Assembly: GCF_039631355.1 (NCBI RefSeq)
Contig: NZ_JBDIVF010000012.1
Span: forward strand, 20,507 to 84,506
Reading direction: 5' to 3'
DNA length: 64,000 nucleotides
Origin: Uliginosibacterium paludis
GTDB lineage: Bacteria; Pseudomonadota; Gammaproteobacteria; Burkholderiales; Rhodocyclaceae
In this document: one piece after another, positions 17,455-25,971 of the stretch
How the letters are laid out: each line of letters opens with the position of its first letter
How positions within the stretch are numbered: the first letter of the stretch is position 1
Notes under the pieces: model-generated
Told to the model about the DNA's origin: nothing
Database searches by the model: none
Seen by the model: only the letters and a program-made list of their open reading frames with translations
Made by a program: the position numbers and the translations under genes

Positions 17455-18480
17455 ATGGACAGCGTCGATCTGCAGGTGCTCGCCACCGCCCGGCGCTGGG
17501 CCGCCGAAGGGCGGCGCTTTGCCTGGGTGACGGTGGCGCGCACCTGGGGTTCGGCGCCGCGTCCGCCAGGTGCCTGGCTGGTGTTGCGCGAGGACGGACT
17601 GGTCGAAGGTTCGGTGTCGGGCGGTTGCATCGAGGATGACCTCGTCATGCGCATGCGAGACGGGCGCCTCGCCGGCAAGCGGCCTTTCGCGCTGGTCTAT
17701 GGTGTCACGAAGGAGGAGGCCGAGCGCATCGGCCTGCCCTGCGGTGGCACGCTTGAGGTGCTGATCGAACCGCAGCCCGATGCCGCGCTGCTCGACGAGC
17801 TCGCCGAGAGGCTGAGTCAGCGCCAGCTGGTGGCGAAGAGCGTGGATCTTTCCTCCAGTCTCGTCACGCTTTCAGCGGCGGGCCGCGGCGCGGCCATGCG
17901 CTGGGACGGCGAACGCCTGCTGACCGTGCATGGGCCGCAATGGCGCCTGCTGATCATCGGCGCCGGCCAGATCTCGCGTTATCTCGCGCAGATGGCGCTG
18001 GCGCTCGACTATGAAGTCACCGTGTGCGAGCCGCGCGAGGAATACGGCCCGGGTTGGGATGTGCCCGGCACGCGCCTGGTGAGCAGCATGCCTGACGATA
18101 CCCTGCTGGAGATGGTGCCGGACGCACACTGCGCGGTGGTGGCGCTCACCCATGATCCGAAGCTCGATGACATGGTGCTGCTCGAGGCGCTGCGCTCGCC
18201 GGCCTTCTATGTGGGCGCGGTCGGCTCCCGGCTCAACAACGCGAAACGGCGCGAACGCTTCCTGCAGCACTTCGACTTCTCTGAAGAGGAGTTGGCCCGC
18301 CTGCACGGCCCGGTCGGTCTGCCCATTGGCAGCCATACACCCCCCGAAATTGCGGTGGCCATCCTGGCTGAAATGGTTGCCGTGCGGAACGGCGTGGCGA
18401 CCGCGTCGCGCCTGCCGCACCGGGCGGATCTGCCGGCTGCCGGCGAACTGCGCGCCGCCGGCGCGTGTGCCGTGTCCTGA
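17455..18480 (+). CDS. xdhC: XdhC-family molybdenum cofactor maturation protein
   Basis: 341 residues; the start codon lies 1 nt after the iorB stop, indicating translational coupling. The N-terminal XdhC/CoxI domain has RTWGSAPRPPGAWLVLREDG and the conserved GSVSGGCIEDDL. The C-terminal Rossmann domain has LLIIGAGQISRYLAQMAL and YVGAVGSRLNNAKRRERFL. Members bind molybdopterin and support sulfuration and insertion into the apoenzyme. Its place after iorAB fits that role. Confidence 0.95.
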   Translation: MDSVDLQVLATARRWAAEGRRFAWVTVARTWGSAPRPPGAWLVLREDGLVEGSVSGGCIEDDLVMRMRDGRLAGKRPFALVYGVTKEEAERIGLPCGGTLEVLIEPQPDAALLDELAERLSQRQLVAKSVDLSSSLVTLSAAGRGAAMRWDGERLLTVHGPQWRLLIIGAGQISRYLAQMALALDYEVTVCEPREEYGPGWDVPGTRLVSSMPDDTLLEMVPDAHCAVVALTHDPKLDDMVLLEALRSPAFYVGAVGSRLNNAKRRERFLQHFDFSEEELARLHGPVGLPIGSHTPPEIAVAILAEMVAVRNGVATASRLPHRADLPAAGELRAAGACAVS

Positions 18481-18484
18481 TCCC

Positions 18485-19087
18485 ATGCAGGCACCTGTGT
18501 CCATCTTCGGGCTCCTGCTTGCCGCCGGCAGCGCCCGCCGCTTTGGCGGCAACAAGCTGCTCGAACGCCTGCCCGATGGCGAGCCGGTTCTGCTGGCCAG
18601 CGCCCGCAAGCTGGCTGCGGCCACCGATCGCTGCATCGTGCTGCTGCGCCCCGCCCAGCACGCCGAGCGCGAGCTCCTGCATGCACAGGGCATCGAGGTG
18701 CTGGAGGTGCCCGATGCCGGGGCCGGCATGGGCGTGACGCTCGCGCGGGGCGTGCAGGCCACGCCCGGTGCGGGGGGCTGGCTGGTGGCGCTGGCCGACA
18801 TGCCCTGCATCCGCGATGAGACCCTGCGCTACATCACCCGTGCGCTGCGCGAGGGCGCGCCTCTGGCCGCGCCGTTTCACCAGGGCCGGCGCGGGCATCC
18901 GGTCGGATTCTCCACGGTCTGGCAACAGGCCCTCATGACGCTGGAGGGTGACGAGGGCGCCCGCCATCTGCTCCGCGCGCATCAGGACAGCATCACGCAT
19001 GTGCCGGTGAATGATCCGGGCTGCCTGTTCGATATCGATACGCCCGGCGACCTGCGTGAGTTGTCTTCGGGAAGTGCGTGCGCATGA
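18485..19087 (+). CDS. mocA: MocA-type molybdenum cofactor nucleotidyltransferase
   Basis: 200 residues from ATG 18485, 4 nt after the xdhC stop. The NTP-transferase signature is clear: FGLLLAAGSARRFGGNKLLE, then the metal-binding LVALADMPCI and HQGRRGHPVGFS. MocA adds CMP to Mo-molybdopterin to make the MCD cofactor used by xanthine-oxidase-family enzymes; relatives make MGD or act on other substrates. The operon context with iorAB and xdhC supports cofactor making for this enzyme. The ATG of the next gene overlaps its TGA. Confidence 0.92.
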   Translation: MQAPVSIFGLLLAAGSARRFGGNKLLERLPDGEPVLLASARKLAAATDRCIVLLRPAQHAERELLHAQGIEVLEVPDAGAGMGVTLARGVQATPGAGGWLVALADMPCIRDETLRYITRALREGAPLAAPFHQGRRGHPVGFSTVWQQALMTLEGDEGARHLLRAHQDSITHVPVNDPGCLFDIDTPGDLRELSSGSACA

Positions 19088-19566
19088 AGGTAAGTCGCCC
19101 GCTCCTCGCGTCGGTCTGCCGTGCCCGGCGCCTGCTGATCGCTCTGGTTCTGCCGCTCGCTCTGATTCTTGGCGCCTTCGCGCAGCGCCTGCCTTTGCCA
19201 CAGGACTCCGCCAGCATGAAGATCCGGCTTGTTCTCCCGGCTCAGACCCTGTTCGCCACGCTGCAGGACAGTCCGGCCGCTCGTGACTTCTACCGCATGC
19301 TCCCGCTCAAGCTGACGCTGGAGGACTATGCCGCAACCGAGAAGATCGCCTATCCACCCCGCAAGCTCGACATTGCCGGCGAGCCCGAAGGCCATGCGCC
19401 CGCAGCGGGCGATCTGGCCTACTACGCGCCCTGGGGCAATCTCGCGCTCTTTCACAAGGGTTTCCGCTATTCCAGCGGGCTGGTGAAGCTGGGGCGGATC
19501 GAGTCGGATCTCGAACCCTTGCGCAAACCCGGGAAAGTGACCGTCAGCATCGAGCGCGCTGATTAG
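19084..19566 (+). CDS. exported cyclophilin-like-fold protein
   Basis: 160 residues from ATG 19084, which overlaps the preceding TGA in ATGA. An N-terminal signal sequence is present (RARRLLIALVLPLALILGAFA). The rest matches the cyclophilin-like fold family: MKIRLVLPAQTLFATLQDSP, then RDFYRMLPLKLTLEDYAATEKI, GDLAYYAPWGNLALFHKGF and LVKLGRIE. These proteins have the fold of peptidyl-prolyl isomerases but lack proven activity. Coupling to the molybdenum operon suggests a folding or partner role for the exported enzyme, which is inference. Confidence 0.82.
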   Translation: MKVSRPLLASVCRARRLLIALVLPLALILGAFAQRLPLPQDSASMKIRLVLPAQTLFATLQDSPAARDFYRMLPLKLTLEDYAATEKIAYPPRKLDIAGEPEGHAPAAGDLAYYAPWGNLALFHKGFRYSSGLVKLGRIESDLEPLRKPGKVTVSIERAD

Positions 19567-19590
19567 CCCGCTTCACCGGGCTGAGCTTGC

Positions 19591-19848
19591 TCAGCGGCGA
19601 TTGCGTGGATGGCGGGAGGCCTGGCTTTCGTTGCCGCGCCGGTAGTTGCCGGTGAGGCGGGCCATGCGATGCTGGGCGAGGGCAAATCCGCCGCGTTCGG
19701 CTTCCTGGATGAAGCGTGTGGCTTCCGCCCCGCGCAGGGTGGCAGCGAGCCGGCCGTGATGGAGGATCTCGACTTCGCCATTCTTGCGCTGGCGGTAGCT
19801 GAAGCCGAGATCGCCGTCCGTGTCGGAGGGCTGCGTGTGCGGAGGCAT
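19591..19848 (-). CDS. conserved hypothetical small protein
   Basis: 85 residues. The sequence GFSYRQRKNGEVEILHHGRL, then AATLRGAEATRFIQEAE and a basic tail RLTGNYRRGNE, looks like a compact real protein rather than a shadow: its composition is balanced, while the other frames here are Arg/Ala rich. I believe similar proteins occur in other betaproteobacteria, but cannot name a family. No signal peptide. It converges with the cyclophilin-like gene. Confidence 0.65.
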   Translation of the reverse strand: MPPHTQPSDTDGDLGFSYRQRKNGEVEILHHGRLAATLRGAEATRFIQEAERGGFALAQHRMARLTGNYRRGNESQASRHPRNRR

Positions 19849-19958
19849 GGGCGGGCGTCTGTGCGCGGAATCAGGACGATGTCATGCCCTGGAGCATATC
19901 GCCTTGCATCGCACGCTGCCAGCGCCCTGCGACCCGAGGCAGCGGGGCTGACCCGCTT

Positions 19959-19988
19959 GCCGGAAAGCCCCGGCAAGGGCTTTCCGGC
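19959..19988 (-). terminator. hairpin downstream of the chemoreceptor gene
   Basis: Perfect 12-bp stem GCCGGAAAGCCC / GGGCTTTCCGGC with loop CGGCAA, 8 nt past the chemoreceptor stop. No T-run follows, so it may be a transcript-end stabiliser or an atypical terminator. Confidence 0.6.
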
Positions 19989-19996
19989 GGCGTGAT

Positions 19997-21619
19997 CTAG
20001 AGCACGTAGGCCGATACTTCGGCCTGCATCTTGCGCGCCAGTTCGTCGAGTTCGCGGGCCGCACCGGCGCCGGATCGTGCGGCCTGGGTGCTCTGGTCGG
20101 TCATCAGCGCAATGCGCTCGACCGCCTGGGCGACTGCGGTGCTGGCCGCGCCCTGTTCGCGGATGGAGTCGCTGATTTCGCTGACCAGTTGCACCGAAGC
20201 CTGCGCGCTGTGGCTGATCTCGCGGATGGCTTCGCTGGCCTGACTGGCACGCTCCACGCTGCCGCCCACTTCAGAGACCGCGTTGCGCATGCTTTGCGAG
20301 GCGTTCTGCGCCTGGCTGCGCATGGTGTTGATGGTTTCTGTGATCTCGTGGGTGGAGCTGGCGGTGCGCTCGGCGAGCTTGCGCACTTCGTCGGCCACCA
20401 CGGCGAATCCGCGGCCCTGCTCGCCGGCGCGGGCGGCTTCGATGGCGGCATTGAGCGCCAGCAGGTTGGTCTGGTCCGCCACTTCGCGGATCACCCCGAT
20501 CACCTGCGCAATCTTCACGCTCTGGGTTTCGAGCTGCTCGATGAGGCCGGCGGAGTTGTCGACCAGGGACGCGATCTTCTGGATGTCTGCCACGGTCTGC
20601 TCGACGATGCGCTCGCCGTTCATGGCGAGCTTGCCGGACTGGCTGACCTGCTCGCTGGTCTGCGCCGCATGGTCGCCGATATGGCTGACGCTCACGGTCA
20701 GCTCCTCGATGCTGGCGGCAATATTGGTCGCCGAGCTGCTCTGCTCCTCGGCGGCCGTTGCGACCTGGCGGGCGTATTCCGCCGTGTTCACCGATGCGTT
20801 CGTGACCTGATGCACCGAACCCGAAACGGACTTCAGACTGTTGTGCAGACGGTCGAGCAGGCGGTTGAATGACTTCGTCATGCGGCCGAGTTCGTCTTCG
20901 CCCTGATACTTGACGCGCCGGGTCAGATCCAGATTGCGCTCGATCTGCTCGACCGTGCTTTCCAGCGTGTTGATGCCCGAAGTGATCGAGCGGACGATCC
21001 ACCAGCCCAGCGCGATGACCAGCAGGACGCTCGCGATGATGATCGTGGTATTGGTGGTGACACTACTCTTGATGACCTGCTCGGCATGGTTGTTTACCGC
21101 GTCGACCTGCTCGTCGTTGAACTTCACATGCGGCGTGACGCCCTGCTGATTGACGCGTACCGCCACTTCACGCAGCTTCTTGAGTTCGGCGCCGGCTTCC
21201 TCGGTCTTGCCGGCGTTGGATGCGGCCAGCACCTTTTCCGCCTGGTCGAGATATTCCCTGAAGAGCTCACGGTCCTTCGCGAGCATCTGCTTGTCCTGAT
21301 CGTTGGTGATCAGTTCCTTTTCGTACTCGTCCGTCAGCTCCATGAGCTGGGTCTTGAGTTCGGCAAAGCGCTTGTTCTGGTCGGCCTTGTCCTTCTCGGT
21401 GTCACTGGTGGCATGCGTCAGCACGGCGAGCCGGATGTTGATGATCGCGCGGGTCATCTGGTTGAGCTTGTAGACGCTCGGGAAGAGGTCCTGGCGGATC
21501 GTGTCCAGATCTCCCTTCACGTTCGATGCGGTCAGCAGACCGGCCGCGCCCACCAGGATCACGGCGGCTGCAGCGAGGGCGACGATGGCCCAGAGTCTTT
21601 GCACAATGCTGAGTTTCAT
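19997..21619 (-). CDS. methyl-accepting chemotaxis protein
   Basis: 540 residues from ATG 21619. Transmembrane helix 1 is near 8-30. A periplasmic four-helix-bundle ligand domain of about 160 residues follows. Helix 2 is at about 190-212 (TTIIIASVLLVIALGWWIV), then HAMP, then the signalling domain whose hairpin tip reads IEAARAGEQGRGFAVVADEV. The ligand is not predictable. It ends in SAYVL and lacks the NWETF-type pentapeptide, so it would depend on other receptors or lack CheR tethering. It is a lone gene; no che genes are near. Confidence 0.95.
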   Translation of the reverse strand: MKLSIVQRLWAIVALAAAAVILVGAAGLLTASNVKGDLDTIRQDLFPSVYKLNQMTRAIINIRLAVLTHATSDTEKDKADQNKRFAELKTQLMELTDEYEKELITNDQDKQMLAKDRELFREYLDQAEKVLAASNAGKTEEAGAELKKLREVAVRVNQQGVTPHVKFNDEQVDAVNNHAEQVIKSSVTTNTTIIIASVLLVIALGWWIVRSITSGINTLESTVEQIERNLDLTRRVKYQGEDELGRMTKSFNRLLDRLHNSLKSVSGSVHQVTNASVNTAEYARQVATAAEEQSSSATNIAASIEELTVSVSHIGDHAAQTSEQVSQSGKLAMNGERIVEQTVADIQKIASLVDNSAGLIEQLETQSVKIAQVIGVIREVADQTNLLALNAAIEAARAGEQGRGFAVVADEVRKLAERTASSTHEITETINTMRSQAQNASQSMRNAVSEVGGSVERASQASEAIREISHSAQASVQLVSEISDSIREQGAASTAVAQAVERIALMTDQSTQAARSGAGAARELDELARKMQAEVSAYVL

Positions 21620-22024
21620 GGTTTTCCTTCGTGAATGATTCCGCCTGGCGGGCTGCATCGGACAGCTGGCGTCAGGACGGCGGGGTGATCGTCGGCGCGG
21701 GCACTCGCGCCAGAGTGCAAGCGGACGCCCCGGCGCGGAATCCGCCGGCAGGAACCCCCTTTTTTTGTCTCCGGAATTTGTGCGGCGGTCGTTCTCCGGA
21801 AGCTCCTGTGTGGAGCCCCGGTCGGACCGCTGCGATCCTTGATCTTCTGCCGGGTATTACGGCGGAATATTTCCCGTCTTGAGACCGCCCGACGAACACT
21901 GGCGGCGGCGCTGCCGGCTCGCTGCTCCGGCAACAGGCAAAGCGCCGCAGGCGCTGTGCTGGGTGGCCTCAGCCTCATTTTCATTTTCCGGTCCTGTTGC
22001 CCGCCCGGCACAAGGCTTGCCGCG
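21620..22024. other. intergenic region between divergent chemoreceptor and GNAT genes
   Basis: About 400 bp. It includes a T7 run near 21770 but no convincing gene. A flagellar sigma-28 promoter might be expected for the receptor; I could not identify one. Confidence 0.4.
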
Positions 22025-22537
22025 ATGTCCGATTCTCCGGCCGCATCCTTTCGCATGCAGATACGTTGCTTTGAGCCCGGCGATGCGCCGGCGCTATTCC
22101 AGGTCTTCCATTCCGCCATCCACACGGTGGCTTCGGCGGATTACAGCCCGGCGCAGATCAGGGCCTGGGCGCCGGATGCGCCGGATCCCGCGCGCTGGGC
22201 TCGCCGGATGGCCGGGATCCAGCCCTTCATCGCCGAGGAGGCCGGCGAGATCCTGGGCTGCGCGGATCTGCAGGCCGACGGCTACATCGACCATTTCTTC
22301 GTGGCCGGCCGGCATCCGCGCCGCGGCGTGGGGCGCAGCCTGATGCAGCACCTCCATCAGGTGGCGCGAGCCAGGGGAATCGCGCAAATGAGTGCTGACG
22401 TGAGTCTCAGTGCGGAGGCATTTTTCCGGCACTTCGGCTTGGTGGTGCTCGAACGACGGCAGGCCTGGAGCGGAGACATCGCGCTGCCGAACGCACGTAT
22501 GCGCAAGCCGCTGGCGCCGGAAAGCGATGCCGGCTGA
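22025..22537 (+). CDS. GNAT family N-acetyltransferase
   Basis: 170 residues from ATG 22025; an alternative ATG at 22055 (MQIRCFEPGDAPALFQVF) matches the usual family start better and would give 160. The acetyl-CoA loop appears as HFFVAGRHPRRGVGRSLMQH. Motif B is SLSAEAFFRHFGLVVLERRQ. The N-terminal half (FHSAIHTVASADYSPAQIRA, AWAPD) is typical of the YafP/ElaA-like family. The substrate is unknown. It is followed by rraB at 60 bp. Confidence 0.88.
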   Translation: MSDSPAASFRMQIRCFEPGDAPALFQVFHSAIHTVASADYSPAQIRAWAPDAPDPARWARRMAGIQPFIAEEAGEILGCADLQADGYIDHFFVAGRHPRRGVGRSLMQHLHQVARARGIAQMSADVSLSAEAFFRHFGLVVLERRQAWSGDIALPNARMRKPLAPESDAG

Positions 22538-22597
22538 GCCGGGGACACGCGGCATGGCCTTAAACTGTGCGTCTGATCCCGATTCCGGAGCCACAGG

Positions 22598-22957
22598 ATG
22601 TCGTCCGCAGCCTCTTCACTCATCGCCAGCCTGCAGGGCAGTCAGGACCCTGATGCCCGGGTGCTGCTGCAAATGCTGGAGCTTGGCGCCAATCTCGCCA
22701 GACCACACCGGCCCGAGTTCGCGTTCGACATGCCATCGCTCGAGACCGCTGAAGGCATCACGCAAGCACTGGAGGCGTCGGGATGGCTGACGGAATGTTT
22801 CGGGCCGGACGACGACAATCCCGATTTTCTGGTGATTGCCCGGCGAGAGATGCTGCTCGATCTGGCCGTGCTCAATGACTTGTCTCGCCGGTTCGAGGCG
22901 CTCGCGGCGACGCATGGCGGTGTGTATGACGGCTGGGGCGCCGAAATTGTCGAGTAG
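22598..22957 (+). CDS. rraB: RraB-like ribonuclease E inhibitor
   Basis: 119 residues, all soluble. The sequence fits RraB (regulator of ribonuclease activity B): an acidic ferredoxin-like fold with GITQALEASGWLTECFGPDD, NPDFLVIARREMLLDLAVLN and the C-terminal signature HGGVYDGWGAEIV. RraB binds RNase E and alters its activity, changing decay of a subset of mRNAs. It lies 60 bp after the GNAT gene and 78 bp before the GFA gene, so it could be transcribed with either. Confidence 0.88.
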   Translation: MSSAASSLIASLQGSQDPDARVLLQMLELGANLARPHRPEFAFDMPSLETAEGITQALEASGWLTECFGPDDDNPDFLVIARREMLLDLAVLNDLSRRFEALAATHGGVYDGWGAEIVE

Positions 22958-23035
22958 CGCGCCGGGCCGTCTTTCAGGCCGTTTGCCAGCAGGCCCGACG
23001 CTTGCCCCGGCCATTGCTCATCGGGAGATTTCATC

Positions 23036-23437
23036 ATGATCAGGCAAGTCGGTCCGACCCGGATTTCCGAATGGCATCTTGCTTCCTGCCACTGTGGCGC
23101 CGTCGTGCTTCGCCTGCACCTGCCCGACGGCATCGTGAATCCGCGCCGCTGCGATTGCTCGATCTGCCGCAGGAAGGGCGCCATCGTGGCTTCGGTGCCC
23201 TTGTCGGGCATCGAGATCCTCAAGGGCGAGTCCGAGCTCCGGTGCTATCAGTTCAACACCCGCACGGCGAAGCACTACTTCTGTTCGGTCTGCGGCATCT
23301 ACACCCATCATCAGCGCCGCTCCAATCCCGCCGAGTACGGCTACAACGTGGGCTGCCTTGAAGGCGTGAATCCCTTCGACCTCGGCGAGGTGCCCACGAA
23401 TGACGGCGTGAATCACCCTTCTGATCGCCCGGCCTGA
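23036..23437 (+). CDS. GFA-family zinc protein (glutathione-dependent formaldehyde-activating enzyme-like)
   Basis: 133 residues. The Cys-rich GFA fold is clear: CHCGAVVLRLHL, CDCSICRRKGA and YFCSVCGIYTHHQ supply the structural and catalytic zinc ligands. Gfa of Paracoccus was described as joining formaldehyde and glutathione. Most relatives are uncharacterised carbon-sulfur lyase-like proteins, so the reaction is left open. The gene converges with the hipA-like gene. Confidence 0.92.
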   Translation: MIRQVGPTRISEWHLASCHCGAVVLRLHLPDGIVNPRRCDCSICRRKGAIVASVPLSGIEILKGESELRCYQFNTRTAKHYFCSVCGIYTHHQRRSNPAEYGYNVGCLEGVNPFDLGEVPTNDGVNHPSDRPA

Positions 23438-23461
23438 GCACCCGTCTCGTGCCCGCCGCGC

Positions 23462-24804
23462 TCAGGCGAGCCGGGCGATCTGCCGGGCGCAGGCGTCAAG
23501 ATGTGCGCCGAGCGCGGCCAGGCAGGGCGCGAAGCGGGGGCTGAAGCCGTCTGCGGTCTGCAGGCGGCGCATGTATGTCTGCGCCAGGCTATTGGCGTGC
23601 TGCCAGATCGGGCTGGCGATGTCGCTGCGCAGCGAAATGGCCGGGACAGCGTCGGGCAGGCCGCCGCCGCTGCGGGGAGCAAAGGCCATCGGCGTCATGT
23701 CGTAGGCGGGGGCCAGGGCGTAGGGGCGACCGCGGTCTGCGGTGAAGGAGAGGTTGCCGGCGTGCATGTCGGTGTTGCCGGTGAGGCTGCCGAAGGCCCA
23801 CAGCAGCGCCGCGCCCTCGGTGGCGTCCGCGGTGATGATCCGTGCTGCAGCGAGCCGGCTGGCGATGGCCGGCCAGCCGCCACTGCCGGCGCCGACGAAT
23901 TCGGCATCCAGCGCCGCGAACGAGAACAGCGCGTGACGGCCGGCCTCGCCGTTGCGGTCGAAGCGTTCGACTTCGAGAAAGCGCTGTCCGCCCGCATCGA
24001 GCACGCGGCTGCACGCTGCGGGAACGCCGGCTCCGCGCAGGGTTTCGAGCGCCAGATGTTCGGCCAGCAGCAGATCGCGCCAGCGTTCGCTGACCGGGCC
24101 GGCTTCCGCTTCGCTGAACTTCACGATCACATGCCGTGGGCCGTTTGCAGTGTCGGCGAAGGTGGTGAATTTCGGCTGTTCGCCGCCGGCGGACGAGCCT
24201 GGCTGTTCGCCCTGAGCGGCTTCCTGTGCCAGGCGCGGGTAGAGGCGGGCCTTGTCGTTTTCGGCAAGGGGCGCGGGAGGCGGGGCAGCGAGGAAGTGTT
24301 CGCGCGTGGCTTCGCCCAGCAGCAGGTTGCCGGGCAGGTCGTACCCGTGGGTGAGCAGCGCGCGCAGCACATGGGTGTTGGACCATTCTCCCAGGTGTGT
24401 CGGCAGGTCGAGCGTGCTGCCGTGGCGCGCGACATAGGCGCGGCCCAGATAGCCGGCGGGTCGCATGTCAGCCAGCCACCAGGGCAGCCCCTCGCTGTGC
24501 AGCGCGCTGCCGCCGGCTTCCAGCATCACGAAGCCTTCCGGCTGAACCGGCACAAGCTGGCCGAGCCGCTGCAGCCGCCCTTCGGCATCCACGCGGTGTA
24601 CCGGCATTTCCGGCAGGCCGCGGCGCGTGTCGCGCAGCGCGTACTGAATGGATCTTGCCGCGCCCAGCCGGACCAGCTCCGGGCCGAGCTGCGCGAGTGC
24701 TCGCGACAGCGTCGGCTGGCTGATGCTTTTTTTTCAATGAGTTGGCGTGCGCTGTGGGGGCCTCTGGCGAGCAGAAGGCGGAGCGCGTCCGGGTGCGAAG
24801 ACAT
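23462..24804 (-). pseudogene. yjjJ: HipA-like kinase (YjjJ type), single frameshift in a T8 run
   Basis: Two frames form one gene. ATG 24804 begins MSSHPDALRLLLARGPHSAR and continues RQLIEKK. In the next frame the text resumes as ISQPTLSRALAQLGPELVRL, the recognition helix of a YjjJ-type helix-turn-helix, and then the full HipA kinase. The frames meet at eight T (24727-24734, A8 on the coding strand); nine would restore 447 residues, close to E. coli YjjJ. The kinase looks intact: Gly-rich SAGGEQPKFT, catalytic GNTDMHAGNLSF and metal-binding APAYDMTPM. HipA kinases phosphorylate tRNA synthetases and cause growth arrest. No HipB gene is adjacent, as expected when the HTH is built in. The cause may be mutation, phase variation, slippage or sequencing error. 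Confidence 0.8.
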
Positions 24805-24907
24805 GGTCAGGCGAAGGCGTGAATTGATTTGTGAATAGATACGTGAATTGATTCCGGCGGTGTTCGGCGGGGAATGCCATCGCGCTCAGGCCCTCTGGCA
24901 AAGCGGC

Positions 24908-25861
24908 CTACGCTGCGAACAGGCGCAGCGCCTCGGCGGGAACGTGCAGTTCGTCCTGGCGGGCGAAGGTGGCCAGCAGGTGCTCCACCGTGACCCGCAC
25001 CCGCGGCGCGAGCAGGGCGCGGTGCGGGTATTGCAGGGTCATTTCGAAGCTGCCGGGGTGGTGGCGGTCGAGCAGCAGCAGCTTGAGCTGCCCGGTCTGC
25101 AGGTGTTTCCAGACGTGATGCACGCCCACCTCGGCGATGCCGGCGCCGGCGAGCGCCGCTTCGGCAAGCGTTTCCGGCGAGGAGAGGGTCATCACTGCGC
25201 GCTCGGTGTCCAGCGTGGTGATGCTGCCGTCGGCGGCGCGGAAATTCCAGGGCAGCACGCGGCCGCCGAGAAAGCGCCGGGTGAGCAGGCGGTGCTCGCT
25301 CAGCTCCTCGGGGGTGCGCGGCACGCCAAAGCGCGCGAGATAGGCGGGCGAAGCGGCCAGCACGAGGTGGAACTGGCACACCGGGCGCGAGACGAGCGAA
25401 GAGTCGGCAATGCGCCCGCCGCGCAGGGCGAGGTCGTAGCCGTCGTGGATCAGGTCGATCACGCGGTCGTCAAAATCCACTTCCACGGCAAGGCCCGGAT
25501 ACTTTTCCAGCAGACCGGGCAGGGCGGGGGCGAGCTGCTCGCGGCCAAAGCCCGCGCTGGTGGAAATGCGCACTTTGCCCACCGGGGCTGCGCGGTGAGC
25601 GATGGCCGCGTCAGTGGCGGCATCCAGCGCGTCGAGCGCGATGCGTGCCTGGTGCAGGAAGGCGCTGCCTTCTTCGGTGAGGCTCAGGGTGCGCGTGGTG
25701 CGGTTCATCAGGCGCACGCCGAGTGCCTTTTCCAGCCCGGCGATGTTCTTGCTCACCGCGGCTGGCGTAATGCCCAGCGCCCGCGCGCCGCCGGCAAAGC
25801 TGCCGGCATCGGCAACCTGGATGAAGGAGAGGATGGCGCGTACGCGTTGTGAGGAGTCCAT
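24908..25861 (-). CDS. LysR-family transcriptional regulator
   Basis: 317 residues. The N-terminal winged helix is standard: ILSFIQVADAGSFAGGARAL, then GITPAAVSKNIAGLEKALGV and RLMNRTTRTLSLTEEG. The rest is the periplasmic-binding-protein-like effector domain of the CrgA/DmlR subgroup. It is divergent from the yqhD-type aldehyde reductase operon over about 110 bp, the usual place for a LysR regulator of that operon. The inducer is probably an aldehyde or quinone (inference). Confidence 0.94.
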   Translation of the reverse strand: MDSSQRVRAILSFIQVADAGSFAGGARALGITPAAVSKNIAGLEKALGVRLMNRTTRTLSLTEEGSAFLHQARIALDALDAATDAAIAHRAAPVGKVRISTSAGFGREQLAPALPGLLEKYPGLAVEVDFDDRVIDLIHDGYDLALRGGRIADSSLVSRPVCQFHLVLAASPAYLARFGVPRTPEELSEHRLLTRRFLGGRVLPWNFRAADGSITTLDTERAVMTLSSPETLAEAALAGAGIAEVGVHHVWKHLQTGQLKLLLLDRHHPGSFEMTLQYPHRALLAPRVRVTVEHLLATFARQDELHVPAEALRLFAA

Positions 25862-25971
25862 GGCCTTCTCTTAACCTGAAGTTGATAAAGCATAAACCAC
25901 ATGTGTCGTTACGGTAATCAATGCGCGCGTCCAGAATGCAGCCATCGCAATTTCTTCCGGAGCTTTCCGCC

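Noticed and set aside
15195..17678. 827-residue open frame on the minus strand
   Set aside because: Antisense to iorB, which has a Tat signal and clear family motifs; the antisense product is Arg/His-rich without domains.
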